Source: Doryteuthis pealeii (taxonomy: Eukaryota; Mollusca; Cephalopoda; Myopsida; Loliginidae). From it: a DNA stretch of 64,000 nt. Numbering within the stretch: position 1 is the first letter of the stretch; the number at the start of each line of letters is the position of its first letter. Of the stretch, positions 28,186 to 38,499 are shown piece by piece. The DNA lies in NCBI GenBank assembly GCA_023376005.1, contig CM042147.1:124982237-125046236 (forward strand). Reading direction: 5' to 3'. The position numbers were made by a program, and so were the translations under genes. Below the pieces are notes generated by a model. That model ran no database searches, had not been told where the DNA came from, and worked only from the letters and a program-made list of their open reading frames with translations.

Positions 28186-28575
28186 TTCGAGAAAGGTTGA
28201 AATACTGTACAGTCATTTCGCGATCTCAATGAAATTTTTGGTAAAAGAAGAATTAACAAAAGCCAAGAAAGGTGGCCCTGAAAGATCAAATTGGGCGATA
28301 AAATCTCCTAGATAAAGAAGGAAGAGGTCGACAGTCAGTTTTCAACGACGGTGCATTTTTGGCAGCAGTGGAAGAGGACAAAAGCTTGACAACGAGAATG
28401 TTGGCCGAAGATTTCAATCTGGACCATTCGACCATCTTTAATTGTCTCAAAAAGCTCGACAGAGCATGGAAATTAGAAGGGTGGATCCCCCACAAACTCT
28501 CCGATAACAACAAAGCCGAACGTGTCCGAATTTTTACAGATTTGTTGCAGCAAAATAAGCAAAATCATTACGTTC
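28186..28575 (+). pseudogene. Mariner transposase, N-terminal fragment
   Basis: After two frame breaks upstream (near DLNEIFGK, about 28220), an open stretch from about 28310 encodes GRGRQSVFND, AAVEEDKSLTTRMLAEDF, LDHSTIFNCLKKL and WKLEGWIPHKLSDNN. These are the second helix-turn-helix and the linker containing the W(V/I)PH(E/K)L motif of mariner transposases. The DD(34)D catalytic domain is absent; the frame runs into a tRNA-related repeat at about 28570. Copy B (60775-60955) has a further ~205-bp internal deletion. Confidence 0.85.
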
Positions 28576-29835
28576 CCAAGGGTATTAGCACAATGTCAAA
28601 AGAAAACAGCAGCTAGTCTAGGATTTGAACTCGACTCGGCGAGTCCATTGACACCACCCACCTCTCTATCCCGAGGAGAAATGTTCAAAATCTGTCTCCG
28701 GTCCGGGGAATACGCGATCTGGATCCCGGAAGCCCTACGAATGTACCATAGGACGCCCTGGGTACCCTACCTGTTTGGCATTGATAGGATGTGACAAGAT
28801 TTCAAGTATGGGGCATCCAGCGAGCATTCAACTCTCTGTTCGCTAATAAAAAGATCTGCAAGACTAGCTTGCTAACCATTGCACCATGATGACGTTCCCA
28901 CGGGTATTAGCGTGATGTGAAATGAAAACAACGTCTCGTCTAGGATGTGAGTCCATTGGATCCATTGACACCGCCCACGTCTCTATCCCGAGGAGAACTG
29001 TTCAAAATCTGTCTCCGGTCCCGAGGGGATACGCGATCTGTATTCCAGAAACCCTGCCAACGAACCAATGTCTTTGCCAGGTTGACCTTACTCTCTCACT
29101 CTCCTTCTCTCTGAAAAAGAACCCACGAGCCTAGGAATAAATAAACAACCCCTTTTTGACTATATGACTTTCGTATGTTGTTACTTTGAACTAACGACGG
29201 CTACTACTACTAACGACTACTACTACAACCCGACTCGGTCCCTATGCAAAAAATGCCTAGTCGCATCTAATCTAAAATTTAAAATAATCTTTCACGCATC
29301 TAATGACGCATTTTTCAAGGGGTCAGATAAAAAGGTTATTACCCGTCAGTAACCATCGGGATAACTTTCCACTGGACCCCCGTTATTCTGAATCTAACGA
29401 ACCCCAGTTCAAAATATCTGACTACAGTACGTACATAATTCATAAGCCCATTAGACGCCTTGGGCACTGTTCGGCACTGGTAGGATGTGACAAGATTGCA
29501 AGTATGGGGCATCCAGCGAGCATTCAACTCCCTGTTCGCTAGTAAAGGATCTGCAAGACTAGCTTACTAACCATTGCACCATGATGACGTTCCCACGGGT
29601 ATTAGCGTGATGTGAAATAAAAACAACGTCTCGTCTAGGATTTGAACTCGTCTCGAGTCCATTGGATCCACTGACATCGCCCACGTCTCTATCCCGAGGA
29701 GAACTGTTCAAAATCTGTCTCCGGTCCCGGGGGGATACGCGATCTGGATCCCAGAAACCCTGCCAACGAACCAATGTCTTTGCCAGATTAGACAGGGACA
29801 CCCGACACAAATTGGACAAATAAGTGTCTTGTGCT
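28570..29835 (-). repeat. Tandem tRNA-related ~220-bp units, minus strand
   Basis: Three units (about 28570-28790, 28880-29090, 29570-29800) share CCCA(A/C)GGGTATTAGC, GGATTTGAACTCG (a reversed B box), ATCCCGAGGAGAA(A/C)TGTTCAAAATC and GATACGCGATCTG. Between them lies CTAACCATTGCACCATGATGAC (reversed A-box-like). They look like concatenated SINE-type units. Copy B: 60960-62215. Confidence 0.7.
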
Positions 29836-29869
29836 TGTTAGCACGACTTACAACAGACAGGAGGTGGGT

Positions 29870-30345
29870 GTGGTTTTGTTTATGTACGTGAGTATCTCAG
29901 TTTGCTTTCTTGCACCTTCGAATCTCCGGGCCCCGTCCTCCTCATCTGTCAATTAACTTCCACCCTCGACTCCGTCTGTCTGTCCGTCTCTCTGTCAGTC
30001 AGCCCGTCTTTTTACGATTGTCTAACGTAATTGCTGTCATTCGGTAAGCCTATAGGAACACCGACCGATCAGGGGTCCCTTTCTACCCACGAGCTGTTGT
30101 TTTAGGACAATTTTACGAGACTACTCTATTTTGTCTGTCAATTGCTCGATTCTTTTTTTTTAATTTTTATTTTTTTATTCTCATTTCAGTTTGGGACTTT
30201 CAAAATCCATGGGGGGGGGGGCTCCATGGCATAGTGGGTAACGTGCTGGACATCGTACACCAATTTAATTTTTTTAACCCTAAAATATATACATATATTA
30301 GGGATACCCATTTTTTCGTCTGCTTCTCATTTTAAAAACGAATTA
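29870..30345. other. Unique sequence with a tRNA-like fragment
   Basis: CT-rich sequence without open frames. CATGGCATAGTGGGTAACGTGCTGGA at about 30224-30249 is an A-box-like SINE head fragment that also begins the 32108 element. A G run precedes it (30212-30221). Copy B: 62255-62710. Confidence 0.5.
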
Positions 30346-31300
30346 AAGTAAATTAAATCTATTATTTAACGTCAAATTTTTGTCCAAATCGTAAATTAGT
30401 AACATAATGAGCATCAGTAAAAGAAAATTTTTACAAATTAAAAATTTAAAAAGTTTTTTAAAGTAAAATAATATTACACATGTAATTTATCTTTAATACA
30501 TTTAAAACTATTTTTGCGATCAATTATAATCAAGTATATTTTAAGATTTAACACTCTTAATTGAAAAAAATTACTAAAATTCAGTAAATTATTCGATTTT
30601 AATGTAATTTTCAGTATTTATTTACCAATAAATGAATTTTATAATGCATCAGTTATTTCATTTCAAAACTTTCTGATTTAATTAGGCATTTCTGCTAAAA
30701 CATTAAAAAAACATTTAAAATATGAGCAGCATGATGTTAAGTTTAAAATGTCATATTATTAGATTCTAAAAACATTTTTTTAATAACTACTTTACTTTAG
30801 TATCAATCACAAATAATTTTCTTGTCGAAAACTGTTTGGAAATTTAACGCTTCCCTTTTAAACGGAAGAAATATTGATGTATATTTTTTTCTTTTATAAA
30901 ATAATAGCCAATTAAATAATTATCTAAATGAATAAAAAAAAATCTCCTATGATTATCTTTTTAGATTTTATTTTCATTTTATTTTCCGATTTTCGGTACT
31001 TATTTACTACCAGAGCAGATTCCTTCAATTTTTTTCTTTTATTCATATTTTCGGTCTGCTGTCTTTTTATTTATGCAGAAAAATGTATCAATCACATATA
31101 AACTCACCGATATTTTGTGACCCCAAAATAAGGGAGGGGTCAAATTTAAGTGACCTAAAAAAAAATCAGAAAGTTTTAAAATAAAATAACTGATGCATTA
31201 TAAAATTCATTCATTGATAAATCAACACAGAATTTCATTAAAATCGGATAATTCCATGATTTTTGGTAATTTTTTCCACACCGGTAGAATTTAGAAGTAA
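30345..31300. repeat. AT-rich element with long inverted arms
   Basis: Sequence 30540-30690 (GAATTTTATAATGCATCAGTTATT…CTTTCTGATTT) is repeated inverted at 31160-31290, with a ~470-bp spacer. The outer left part is the reverse of 19375-19760. Probably a fold-back or nested interspersed repeat. Copy B: 62700-63685. Confidence 0.65.
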
Positions 31301-31329
31301 AAAAAAATAATATATACATATATATTTTT

Positions 31330-31866
31330 CAACTATTGTATGGTGCTGAAACTTGGACACTTTACTGCAAGCACATAAACCAACTTGACGCCTTACACAT
31401 ACGTTGTCTTCGTGCCATTTGCGGTATAAAATGCGACGGTAGAGTGACAAATAGCACAATATTAAAAAATGTAACATTGCTGGCATTGAAACACTAGCAA
31501 AGGTTCTGCTTAGATGGGCTGGTCACGTTGTCAGAATAAATGAGAACAGACTTCCAAAGAAGATATTATACGGACAATTACCAAATGCTAAGCGTTCTAT
31601 TGGATGTCCACTATTATGCTCAATATTAACCTGAGTGCTTGGGAAAATCTAACATCAAATCGGAAAGAATGGCGTAAGACATGTTTCGCTAGATTAAAAA
31701 GCTTTGAAGAAAATAGACTGAAACACCGAGATCAGCACCGTCGAACTTTAAAACAAAAACATCTGACTCCTGCTTTAGGAAATTCCATCTGTCAGATTGG
31801 CTTCATAGCTCACAGCGAGGCTGGGCTGCTATCACACTCAAGGAAACACAAAATGTCTTCTTGATA
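31330..31866 (+). pseudogene. Non-LTR retrotransposon reverse transcriptase, C-terminal remnant
   Basis: Frame 1 (31333-31495) encodes LLYGAETWTLYCKHINQLD and RCLRAICGIK, then stops. Frame 2 (about 31499-31630) encodes KVLLRWAGHVVRI, ENRLPKKILYGQL. Frame 3 (about 31630-31864) encodes SAWENLTSNRKEWR, RLKSFEENRLKHR and a CxxC-like…H…H end (SICQIGF…LLSHSRKH). This order is the familiar C-terminus of invertebrate LINE polyproteins, after the catalytic YxDD motif, which is not present. At least two frameshifts and 5' truncation make it inactive. Copy B: from 63706, cut by the window end. Confidence 0.85.
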
Positions 31867-31938
31867 GCATGCACAAATTGGGAGGAAACAAATCACTCAC
31901 TGCTAACCCTCATCTATCGTCCACGATAGGAGAGTCCA

Positions 31939-31940
<2 letters not shown>

Positions 31941-31990
<50 letters not shown>
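31941..31990. repeat. (TA)n microsatellite
   Basis: TA tract after the LINE remnant. Confidence 0.95.
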
Positions 31991-31992
<2 letters not shown>

Positions 31993-32104
31993 ATAGAATA
32001 AAAGTATTCAAAAAGATGAATATATATATCGGACCACTAATAATAATCCTTAAACAATAAACGACTCCAGAGTCTAATAAATTCATTTAATTGATTCATA
32101 AAAG

Positions 32105-32280
32105 AGCGGGGATTCCCCTGCCGTAGTGGCTAACGTGCTGGACTGTGATAATCGTAGTAAGTGAGTTCGGACTCCAGTCGCGCAATTACGTCCATTTTCG
32201 GACTAATACTCGTGGGGAAGGTATGAAGCCCTCCCCCGGCATATTATATACCTTCCACTGTTTCTTTTTATTAACTATGG
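32105..32280 (+). mobile_element. tRNA-derived SINE fragment (family B-related)
   Basis: A-box-like TGCCGTAGTGGCTAACGTG and B box GAGTTCGGACTCC are followed by GGACTAATACTCGTGGGGAAGGTATGAAG, matching the start of the family B body. It ends within T-rich sequence. Confidence 0.7.
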
Positions 32281-32339
32281 CACATTTTTAATCCTAAATT
32301 CATCTCGTATATTTTGGCTGAAGATTCTGATAGTTTGTA

Positions 32340-32870
32340 CAAGTGATCCTCATTTTCCCCCACCTGTTGGCGATGGCTGGTGACCCGTGATGCTTAAAGA
32401 TGGAATCATGCTGGCTGACCAGTGTATGACTTGTGACACTCCACTTTGATCCTTATTTGAGCAAGACGGACGATCAATCGGCTGGTCACTTCATCCATAT
32501 GATTTTTCCGACCGTATTAGTCTTATGGTAACCCCTTCAATCCTTTTTATAATTGTGCCAGAAGGCGGTGGCTGAGGGTCTTAGTGATCTGGGTATGACG
32601 CCAAACTACACCTAGTTGTGAGTTTCCAATTCTGAAGCTCTGGAGAGTGGGGAGTACCCCTTCATTACCATTACTCCCAGGTCCACTCTGATCTGGAGTG
32701 GTATTACGTGTTAAAATACTATCTATTAATTAAAAACGAGTTTAACAATGGATTTTTAGAAATAGTTTTATAAAAGAAATTTGAATACTCAACAAGAATG
32801 AATAAAACAAAAATGTCTTCAGTATAAAATAACCCAAGAGTTGACATACTATCAATGAATTTTTTTCCAG
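32340..32870 (-). repeat. Dispersed repeat D, minus strand
   Basis: The reverse complement reproduces the word order of the 26.7-27.2 kb units: CACTCCAGATCAGAGTGG, CCCCACTCTCCAGAGCTTC, ACTCA…, then TTTTATACTGAAGAC near the other end. A truncated copy. Confidence 0.65.
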
Positions 32871-33350
32871 GTGTGGACTATATTAACATTAGATGATCCC
32901 CAAAATTTGAGCATCCAATTCCAAAAATTGGCGGAGTTATGTCAATTTTTAACTCTTCAAATTTGGTGGGGTTGACGAAAAATGGCGACTTTTTGAAATA
33001 TATTTTTGTCTGTAAAATGAGTTCTAGAGCTTCCCTAATACTAAAATTTGGTTTATAAAAGCATTTTTACCTAAGAAATCCAAAAATGCTATTAAGAAGT
33101 TTTAAAGCCAACCAATTTTAAGTTATTAATGATTTCTGATTTTTTCATAGCAAGATCAACATCCTGATGTGATACTGTATTTATGACAAAAAATTATTCT
33201 ATTATTATTTCACATATATGGAACATTATTTTTACCAAAAAGATAGTTTGACATTTGCTCAGAACTACTTTTAGAATGTTCTGGTCTAAATATAATATAT
33301 CATCTGTGTCTTGGGTTACTTTACGACGTCCTTCCTTTTTTTATCTCCTT
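32870..33350. other. Unique sequence; no gene recognised
   Basis: AT-rich sequence with stops in all frames and no similarity to the rest of the window. Confidence 0.45.
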
Positions 33351-33354
33351 CTTG

Positions 33355-33400
33355 TTCTTGTTCTTGTTCTTCTTCTTCTTCTTCTTCTTCTTCTTCTTCT
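33355..33400. repeat. (TTC)n microsatellite
   Basis: TTGTTC then TTC triplets, directly against the 3' end of an R4-like LINE fragment. Confidence 0.95.
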
Positions 33401-33632
33401 TTACTCCTTTTGAGTTTTCACATCAGTATTAGCTGATGGTCTTTCACTGGAGTCTGAGTGACAGCAAGTCTCCTCAGGTCTCCAGGACTCTTCTGAGTAT
33501 TCTGGCAGATTGCAGCAGTGCAGTGTTCTGAATGGTTTCAATCCTTCCTCTGATATCCAAACTTTCCAGGCCCTTTTCTAATCCTTTTGGGACTGTTCCA
33601 AGTGCACCAACTACAATCGGTATCACTTTCAC
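33401..33632 (-). mobile_element. R4/Dong-like LINE 3' fragment
   Basis: Starts TCCTTTTGAGTTTTCACATC beside the TTC tract and continues through GTCTTTCACTGGAGTCTGAG, CAGGTCTCCAGGACTC and TGCACCAACTACAATCGGTATCACTTTCAC, as at 23716. It is interrupted exactly after CACTTTCAC by the mariner-like element. Confidence 0.75.
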
Positions 33633-33935
33633 TATAAGTGTGAGTCAAACTGTAATGCCATTTTGTTTAGGACAGGTATAATTACCAACACAGGAATATA
33701 TATCATACATCAAAATGAAGCTGGTCCTCTGTGGATCACATCCCAACTACTCGACATAGTCACCGATTCTCTCAATAGCTATGTTCGAGCTTCGAATGAG
33801 AGCATGTATCCTTGCTCCGTAAAATTGTTGATTGTTCTTTGAGCCACTTCTTAACTAATGATTTCAATCCCTCGTCACTGGAATATTGTTTGCCTCTCAA
33901 ACACTCTTTCATGGGGCCGAAGAGAGGCAAATCTT
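33633..33935 (-). pseudogene. Mariner transposase C-terminus, inserted in the LINE
   Basis: The minus strand encodes GPMKECLRGKQYSSDEGLK and LVKKWLKEQ; after a frameshift it continues IHALIRSSNIAIERIGDYVE and a stop (33747). These are the last ~70 residues of a mariner transposase. Terminal-repeat-like AAGTGTGAGTCAAACTG begins at TATA (33633) within the LINE fragment. The catalytic core is absent. It is a different piece from the N-terminal fragment at 28186 and probably a separate insertion. Confidence 0.8.
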
Positions 33936-34020
33936 CTCAGGTCTCCTGGAGTCTTCCAAATATTCTAGCATATGAAAGTCCTAGATCATTGTTTGAGTCT
34001 CATTTTCTTAGACACATTCT

Positions 34021-34027
34021 GATATAT

Positions 34028-34093
<66 letters not shown>
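34021..34093. repeat. (TA)n-(GT)n microsatellite
   Basis: TA repeats with one slip followed by about 15 GT units. Confidence 0.96.
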
Positions 34094-34095
<2 letters not shown>

Positions 34096-34493
34096 GAAAG
34101 GAAGTGAATCCGACGGTATGTAGTATATTAGGAAAAATGAAAAAACACAGGTTTAAATGGGTTAAGTGGCGAGTTTATTAGCCGACGCTGCAGTGTTTCG
34201 ATCTATTAATTAGATCATCTTCAGGGCATTTGTTGGTATATGGAAGGTGATAAGAAATTATTTATCACATAATAACGAGAAAAGCGAGTGGTAATTATTG
34301 TTATTCAGTTTTAAAATTTTTGAGGTTTGAAAAAAAGGGACGGTTTTGAAATATGACGTCAAATATTCTATTTTATGGCGTGTGTATGGGACGGTGTATG
34401 TGTGTGTATCGAAAGGAAACATTGTGCATTTTTTAGGTGTGTGGTTGTGTGTGTATGTGTATAAATTTTTTGCGATGAACGACAGCGGAATAT
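34094..34493 (-). mobile_element. TA-flanked hammerhead-bearing insertion
   Basis: Bounded by the TA/GT tract at 34021-34093 and a TA tract from 34494. The left end has GAATCCGACGG (reverse of CCGTCGGATTC seen at the ends of the 7.1, 35.4 and 44.8 kb insertions). A hammerhead motif lies at 34181-34227. The right part is GT-rich. No coding. A Penelope-type or retrozyme-type non-autonomous element is possible. Confidence 0.6.
34181..34227 (-). ncRNA. Hammerhead-like ribozyme
   Basis: On the minus strand: stem I GCC/GGC (34225-34227 with 34181-34183), core CTGAAGA (34218-34224), an extra T, stem II GATCT/AGATC (34200-34216, 7-nt loop), GAA (34197-34199), stem III 34185-34196 with AC/GT plus inner pairs around one mismatch, cleavage nucleotide C (34184) giving GUC. 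All core positions are present; stem I is short. Confidence 0.7.
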
Positions 34494-34496
34494 ATA

Positions 34497-34556
<60 letters not shown>
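34494..34556. repeat. (TA)n microsatellite
   Basis: Long TA tract with a single ATT interruption. A further TA tract lies at 34679-34721. Confidence 0.96.
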
Positions 34557-34557
<1 letters not shown>

Positions 34558-34687
34558 TGATAATAAGGGTGCTATAATTCATAAGTAATTTTTTGCATCA
34601 GATAAATCTGGTTTCAATAATGGTATAAGCGAGAAATCGTCAGTAACCAACTGCCATTGACTCCATGTCCACGCTACCATATATATA

Positions 34688-34720
<33 letters not shown>

Positions 34721-34729
34721 AGAGCATTC

Positions 34730-35240
34730 AAAAATAACCCACCTCAAAGAGGTTTTTTATGGAACAGATGGACTTGCTACCACTAATACACTCCTCTACC
34801 CGGATTATAATAGCATGTCAAACCCTCAAAAAATATTTCAATTTCTATAATTCTTTTATAATGCTCCCTTTTAAAAAAAATTCTCTAAAAACAATTTCTT
34901 CAAACAAGAAATCTTCTCCTGACGATGACCTAAGTTCGAAACTAGTTGAGAATAAATAACATATAAGAAATATTCCTGTTTGTCTTATCACTTTTTGTTC
35001 ATACTATATATATAATCCAAAAATCCAGAGAAGAAATCTTCCTTACGACACAAGAGTTTTTTTTTAAACCTGTCGCAGTTTGAGAGCTCAATGTGTGCTC
35101 TTAATATTAGAGTCACCGAGCAAATATATAAGTAAAGAAAATAACAAAGACTTAGAGATTTGCATTATAGTCTATTTCAGGGAGTTCCTAAATATCTAAG
35201 TTCCTAAAATATCTAAGTCTTTTGTTTTTTTTTCTTTTTT
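34730..35240. other. Unique sequence; no gene recognised
   Basis: A 66-codon frame at 34759-34959 has no recognisable family. The part 35095-35220 (AGAAAATAACAAAGACTTAGA…CAGGGAG) is related to 1745-1815, a further low-copy dispersed repeat. Confidence 0.45.
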
Positions 35241-35256
35241 TATATATATATATATA

Positions 35257-35304
<48 letters not shown>

Positions 35305-35309
<5 letters not shown>

Positions 35310-35448
35310 GGTGGAATGAAAACATCACACAATGCTGTTAAAGAGAAAACAATTCATAATATAAGTCTTCTCTTTAACAGCATTGTGTGATGCTTTCATT
35401 CCACCTTTCATAACTCATATTGTCGGATTCATTTCCTTTCTTTTAACT

Positions 35449-35450
<2 letters not shown>
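35305..35450. mobile_element. TA-flanked palindromic insertion
   Basis: Arms 35305-35347 and 35367-35410 are inverted copies (AATGCTGTTAAAGAGAA). After the right arm comes TGTCGGATTCATTTCCTTTC and then TA repeats. The TA tract on the left is 35241-35304. Same end word as the 7.1 kb and 44.8 kb insertions. Confidence 0.75.
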
Positions 35451-35486
<36 letters not shown>

Positions 35487-35514
35487 ATATATCCATGCAA
35501 AAATTCACATCATT

Positions 35515-35875
35515 ATTCCTTTTCTTCTTCTAGTTTTTGTTGTTCTTTTTTTTTCTTCTTTCATTGGTTGTTCTTCTTCTGGTTGTTGTTGTTGTTGTTG
35601 TTGTTCTTCTTCTTCTTCTTCTTCTTTTCTTCTTCTGTTTCTTTTCTTCTTCTTCTTCTTCTTCTTCTTCTTCTTCTTTCTTCCTCTTTTTCTGGTTCTT
35701 TTCTTCTTTCTCTTTTTCTTCTTCTTCTTCTTCTTCTTCTTCTTCTTCTTCTTCTTCTTCTTCTTCTGTTTTCTCTCTTCTTCTTCTTCTTTCTTCTTTT
35801 CTTCTTCTTTCTTCTTCTTCTTCTTATTATTATTATTTTATTATTATTATTATTATTATTATTATCTTGGATCTA
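35515..35875. repeat. (TTC)n/(TTG)n/(TTA)n low-complexity block
   Basis: Long TTC triplet arrays with a TTG patch (35582-35603) and a final TTA array (35824-35866). Frames of poly-Ser/Phe/Leu are artefacts. Confidence 0.95.
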
Positions 35876-35879
35876 ACGG

Positions 35880-36298
35880 AAAAACCAAAAGAAAAAAAGA
35901 ATTACCCAGTTGATTACATTTTTAATTCTGCTACCAATGTAAGTAATTGAGTTTTTCTTCCCGGCGTTTTTTTGTCGTAACCCGATTCCCCGTCCTGGTA
36001 GGTCTGACACGACCTGTTGTAACAACTGCGTGGGTGGTGCACAACCTTGTTTAGACATGATTTAATAGAGCGAAAGAAGGACAGAGAAGAAAAGCATTTG
36101 GAATTATAATTTAAATAAAGGGGAAAAGAACAAAACAACAACAAAAAACAAAAAAAGAATCGGGAATGACTTAAAAACTACACATACACACAGAGAATTA
36201 ACACACGCACGCGCGTGTGTCTGGGGGATGGTGAGAGAAAGTGACAGAAAGTGAGTATACGTGTATGTGTGTTATATGTGTGTGTGTATGTGTGTGTG

Positions 36299-36300
<2 letters not shown>
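35880..36300. other. Unique sequence with GT-rich end; no gene recognised
   Basis: The short GC-richer patch at 35955-36060 has no recognised family. 36180-36300 is GT/CA-rich. Confidence 0.45.

Positions 36301-36357
<57 letters not shown>
36301..36357. repeat. (GA)n microsatellite
   Basis: About 28 GA units. Confidence 0.97.
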
Positions 36358-36464
36358 TTCTACAAATTAGTCCAGGTGGGTGAAAAGACTATTTCTTAAT
36401 CAAGTGTGGTGAGATAGATACGAACAAAAGAAAAAGACTCGACCAGGCGCTGAAATTTCTCTTT

Positions 36465-37490
36465 TCGTTTTTTTTTTTTTGTTTTGTTTTACCTTTTTTT
36501 TCTTTTTTACCTTTTTTTTTTTATTCATTTTTTTCCTTATTTATTCTTTCTTTTGTTCTTCTTTAATTCTTCATTTAATTTTCTTTACTTTTCTGATTTT
36601 TCATTCCCTTCTTTTTTTTCTTAATTGCCTTTTGGTTCATTCCATTTTTTCATTTGTTTTTCATTTGTTCCTTATTTCATTTATTTTATTTTTTTCCTCA
36701 TTTCATTCATTTTCATTCATTTTTTTTTTTCTTTTGCTTTATTTTCTTTTTATTTTTCTTTTTTTTTTCTGTCTTTCTTTTTTCTTTATATTTCTTCACC
36801 TTTATTTATATTCTATTATGTTTCATTTCTTCTTATTTATTTCATTTTTGTGCATTCTTTTTTTCATTTCTTTTTTTTTTTTCATTTTCCTTCTTTATTT
36901 ATTCGTTTTTCATTTTATTTTATTTTCTCATAAGCATTCATGTTTTTTCTTTTTCTTTTATTTCATTCTTATTCATTCTTTGTTTTTTCTTTTTTCTTTC
37001 ATTTTTCTTTTTCTTTATTCATTGTCGTTTTTGTCTTTCATTTATTCTTTTTTATTTTTCTTTTCTTCATTGTTATTTTGTTTTCTTTTTTTCTTTTTAT
37101 TTTCTTCTTGTTCCTTTCTTTTTTTCTCGTTTTCTTTCTTTTTTTTTTTTTTTTTTCTTCATCCTCATTTCCTTTCTTGATTTTCTTTCTTCGGTTGTTC
37201 TTTTATTACGGTATTTCCATCATTTCATATTTTTTTGGCCTTTGTCAATTTCCTTTGGTTTTTATTTTCTTATTTCTTTTTTCTTTTTCAACTTTGTTCT
37301 TTTTCTTTTCTCTTTTCTTAAATGCACCCTGTTTATCTTTTTTGTATTTTTGCTTGTGTTTATTATGTTATCAATCCAGTATTTTCTTTTGTTCGATGCC
37401 TTCTTCTTCTTCTTCTTCTTCTTCTTCTTCTTCTTCTTCTTCTTCTTCTTCTTCTTTCTTTCTTTCTTCTTCTTCTTCTTCTCATTATTA
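36465..37490. repeat. T-rich (TTTC/TTTA/ATTC) low-complexity block
   Basis: A kilobase of T-dominated sequence with scattered CATT and TTC words, ending in a (TTC)n array at 37400-37470 and TTA at 37483-37515. Long Phe/Ser/Leu frames (up to 282 codons) reflect only the absence of A/G-containing stop codons. Confidence 0.92.
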
Positions 37491-37517
37491 TTATTATTAT
37501 GATTTATTATTATTATT

Positions 37518-37990
37518 TTCACTCCTTTTTGAGTTTTTCCATCAGCGTTATCTGATGGCTTTCCCTGGAGTCTGAGTGACAAGTCTTCTCAGCTATCCAG
37601 GACTCTTCTGAGTATTCTAGCCGATTGCAGCAGTGCCGTAGTCTGGATGGTCTCAATTCTTATTCTGATTTCTAGATCCCCAGTCTTTTTCCAAGTTTAT
37701 TGTGCACCAATTACAATTGGTATCACTTTCACTCTCATAATTCCACAGCTTTTCAGTTTTCTAGCATGGTCCAGGTATTTATCCATCTTTTCACTTTCCC
37801 TCAGCTTGTCACCCTGTGATCTGCTGTGGGCCGCAAATCCCAGTTTAACACGTTCTCTTTTTTTTTGTGTTAATCAATACTAAGTTGGTTCTCCTGGCTG
37901 GGATAGGATGATCCGTCTTTATCTCGAAGTCACAAGGAATTGTATGCTTTCATTCTCAAGAACAGATTCTAGTTTATGCATATACCATTT
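37518..37990 (-). pseudogene. R4/Dong-like LINE C-terminal fragment
   Basis: Begins beside TTA repeats with CACTCCTTTTTGAGTTTTTCC and reads through the family 3' end and UTR. Frameshifted minus-strand peptide pieces include KMDKYLDHA, VKVIPIVIGA and ESVLENES. Truncated at a second TTA tract (37991-38050). Confidence 0.7.
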
Positions 37991-37995
37991 TATTA

Positions 37996-38028
<33 letters not shown>

Positions 38029-38051
38029 TATTTATTATTATTATTATTATT

Positions 38052-38345
38052 TTCGCTCTTTTTGAGTTTTTCGCATCAGCATTAGCTGATGGTATTTCAC
38101 TGGAGTGCTGAGTGACAACAAGTCTCCTCAGGTCTCTCCGTCTCCAGGATTCTTCTGAGTATTCTAGCAGATTGCAACAGTACAATAGTCTAGATAGACT
38201 CGATTCCCCCTCTGATTTCCAGATTTTCCAGTCTTTTTTCCACGCTTTTTGGGACCGTTCCAAGTGCACCAACTACAATTGGTATCACTTTCACTTTCAT
38301 ATCCATAGTTTTTTTCAGTTCTCTGGCAAGGTCCGGGTATTATTA
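38052..38345 (-). mobile_element. R4/Dong-like LINE 3' fragment
   Basis: Begins CGCTCTTTTTGAGTTTTTCGC directly after the TTA tract, continues with GCATCAGCATTAGCTGATGG, CAGGTCTC and CCAACTACAATTGGTATC, and stops at TCCGGGTATTATTATT. Two copies therefore sit head to tail around one TTA array. Confidence 0.7.
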
Positions 38346-38499
38346 TTTCCCTCCTTGCGAGTTTTCATTAAAGTCTAAGTAACAGCAAGTATCCTCAGGT
38401 CTCAGAACTATTCTTAGTATTCTAGTCGCTCTTTAGTATTTTAACCAATTTTCAATAATGCTGCAGGTCTAAAAAATCTCAAAATTTCCAGTACTTTTT

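Larger units (their letters stand above)
12060..31640 (+). repeat. Copy A of a ~20-25 kb duplicated block
   Basis: From the spacer ATTTTTGGATATTTGG to the LINE remnant near 31600, this is collinear with 39040-64000. Matching anchors include 13085/44892, 14115/46338, 18000/50650, 20000/52640, 22000/54570, 26299/58713 and 31590/63970. Single-copy parts differ at about one to a few bases per hundred by eye. Large differences are listed as separate entries. Copy A continues past the window-limited end of copy B. Confidence 0.95.

Noticed and set aside
35383..37575. Long Phe/Ser/Leu reading frames (up to 282 codons)
   Set aside because: They are translations of T-rich and TTC-repeat DNA; all frames of the strand are open for the same reason and no domain is present.
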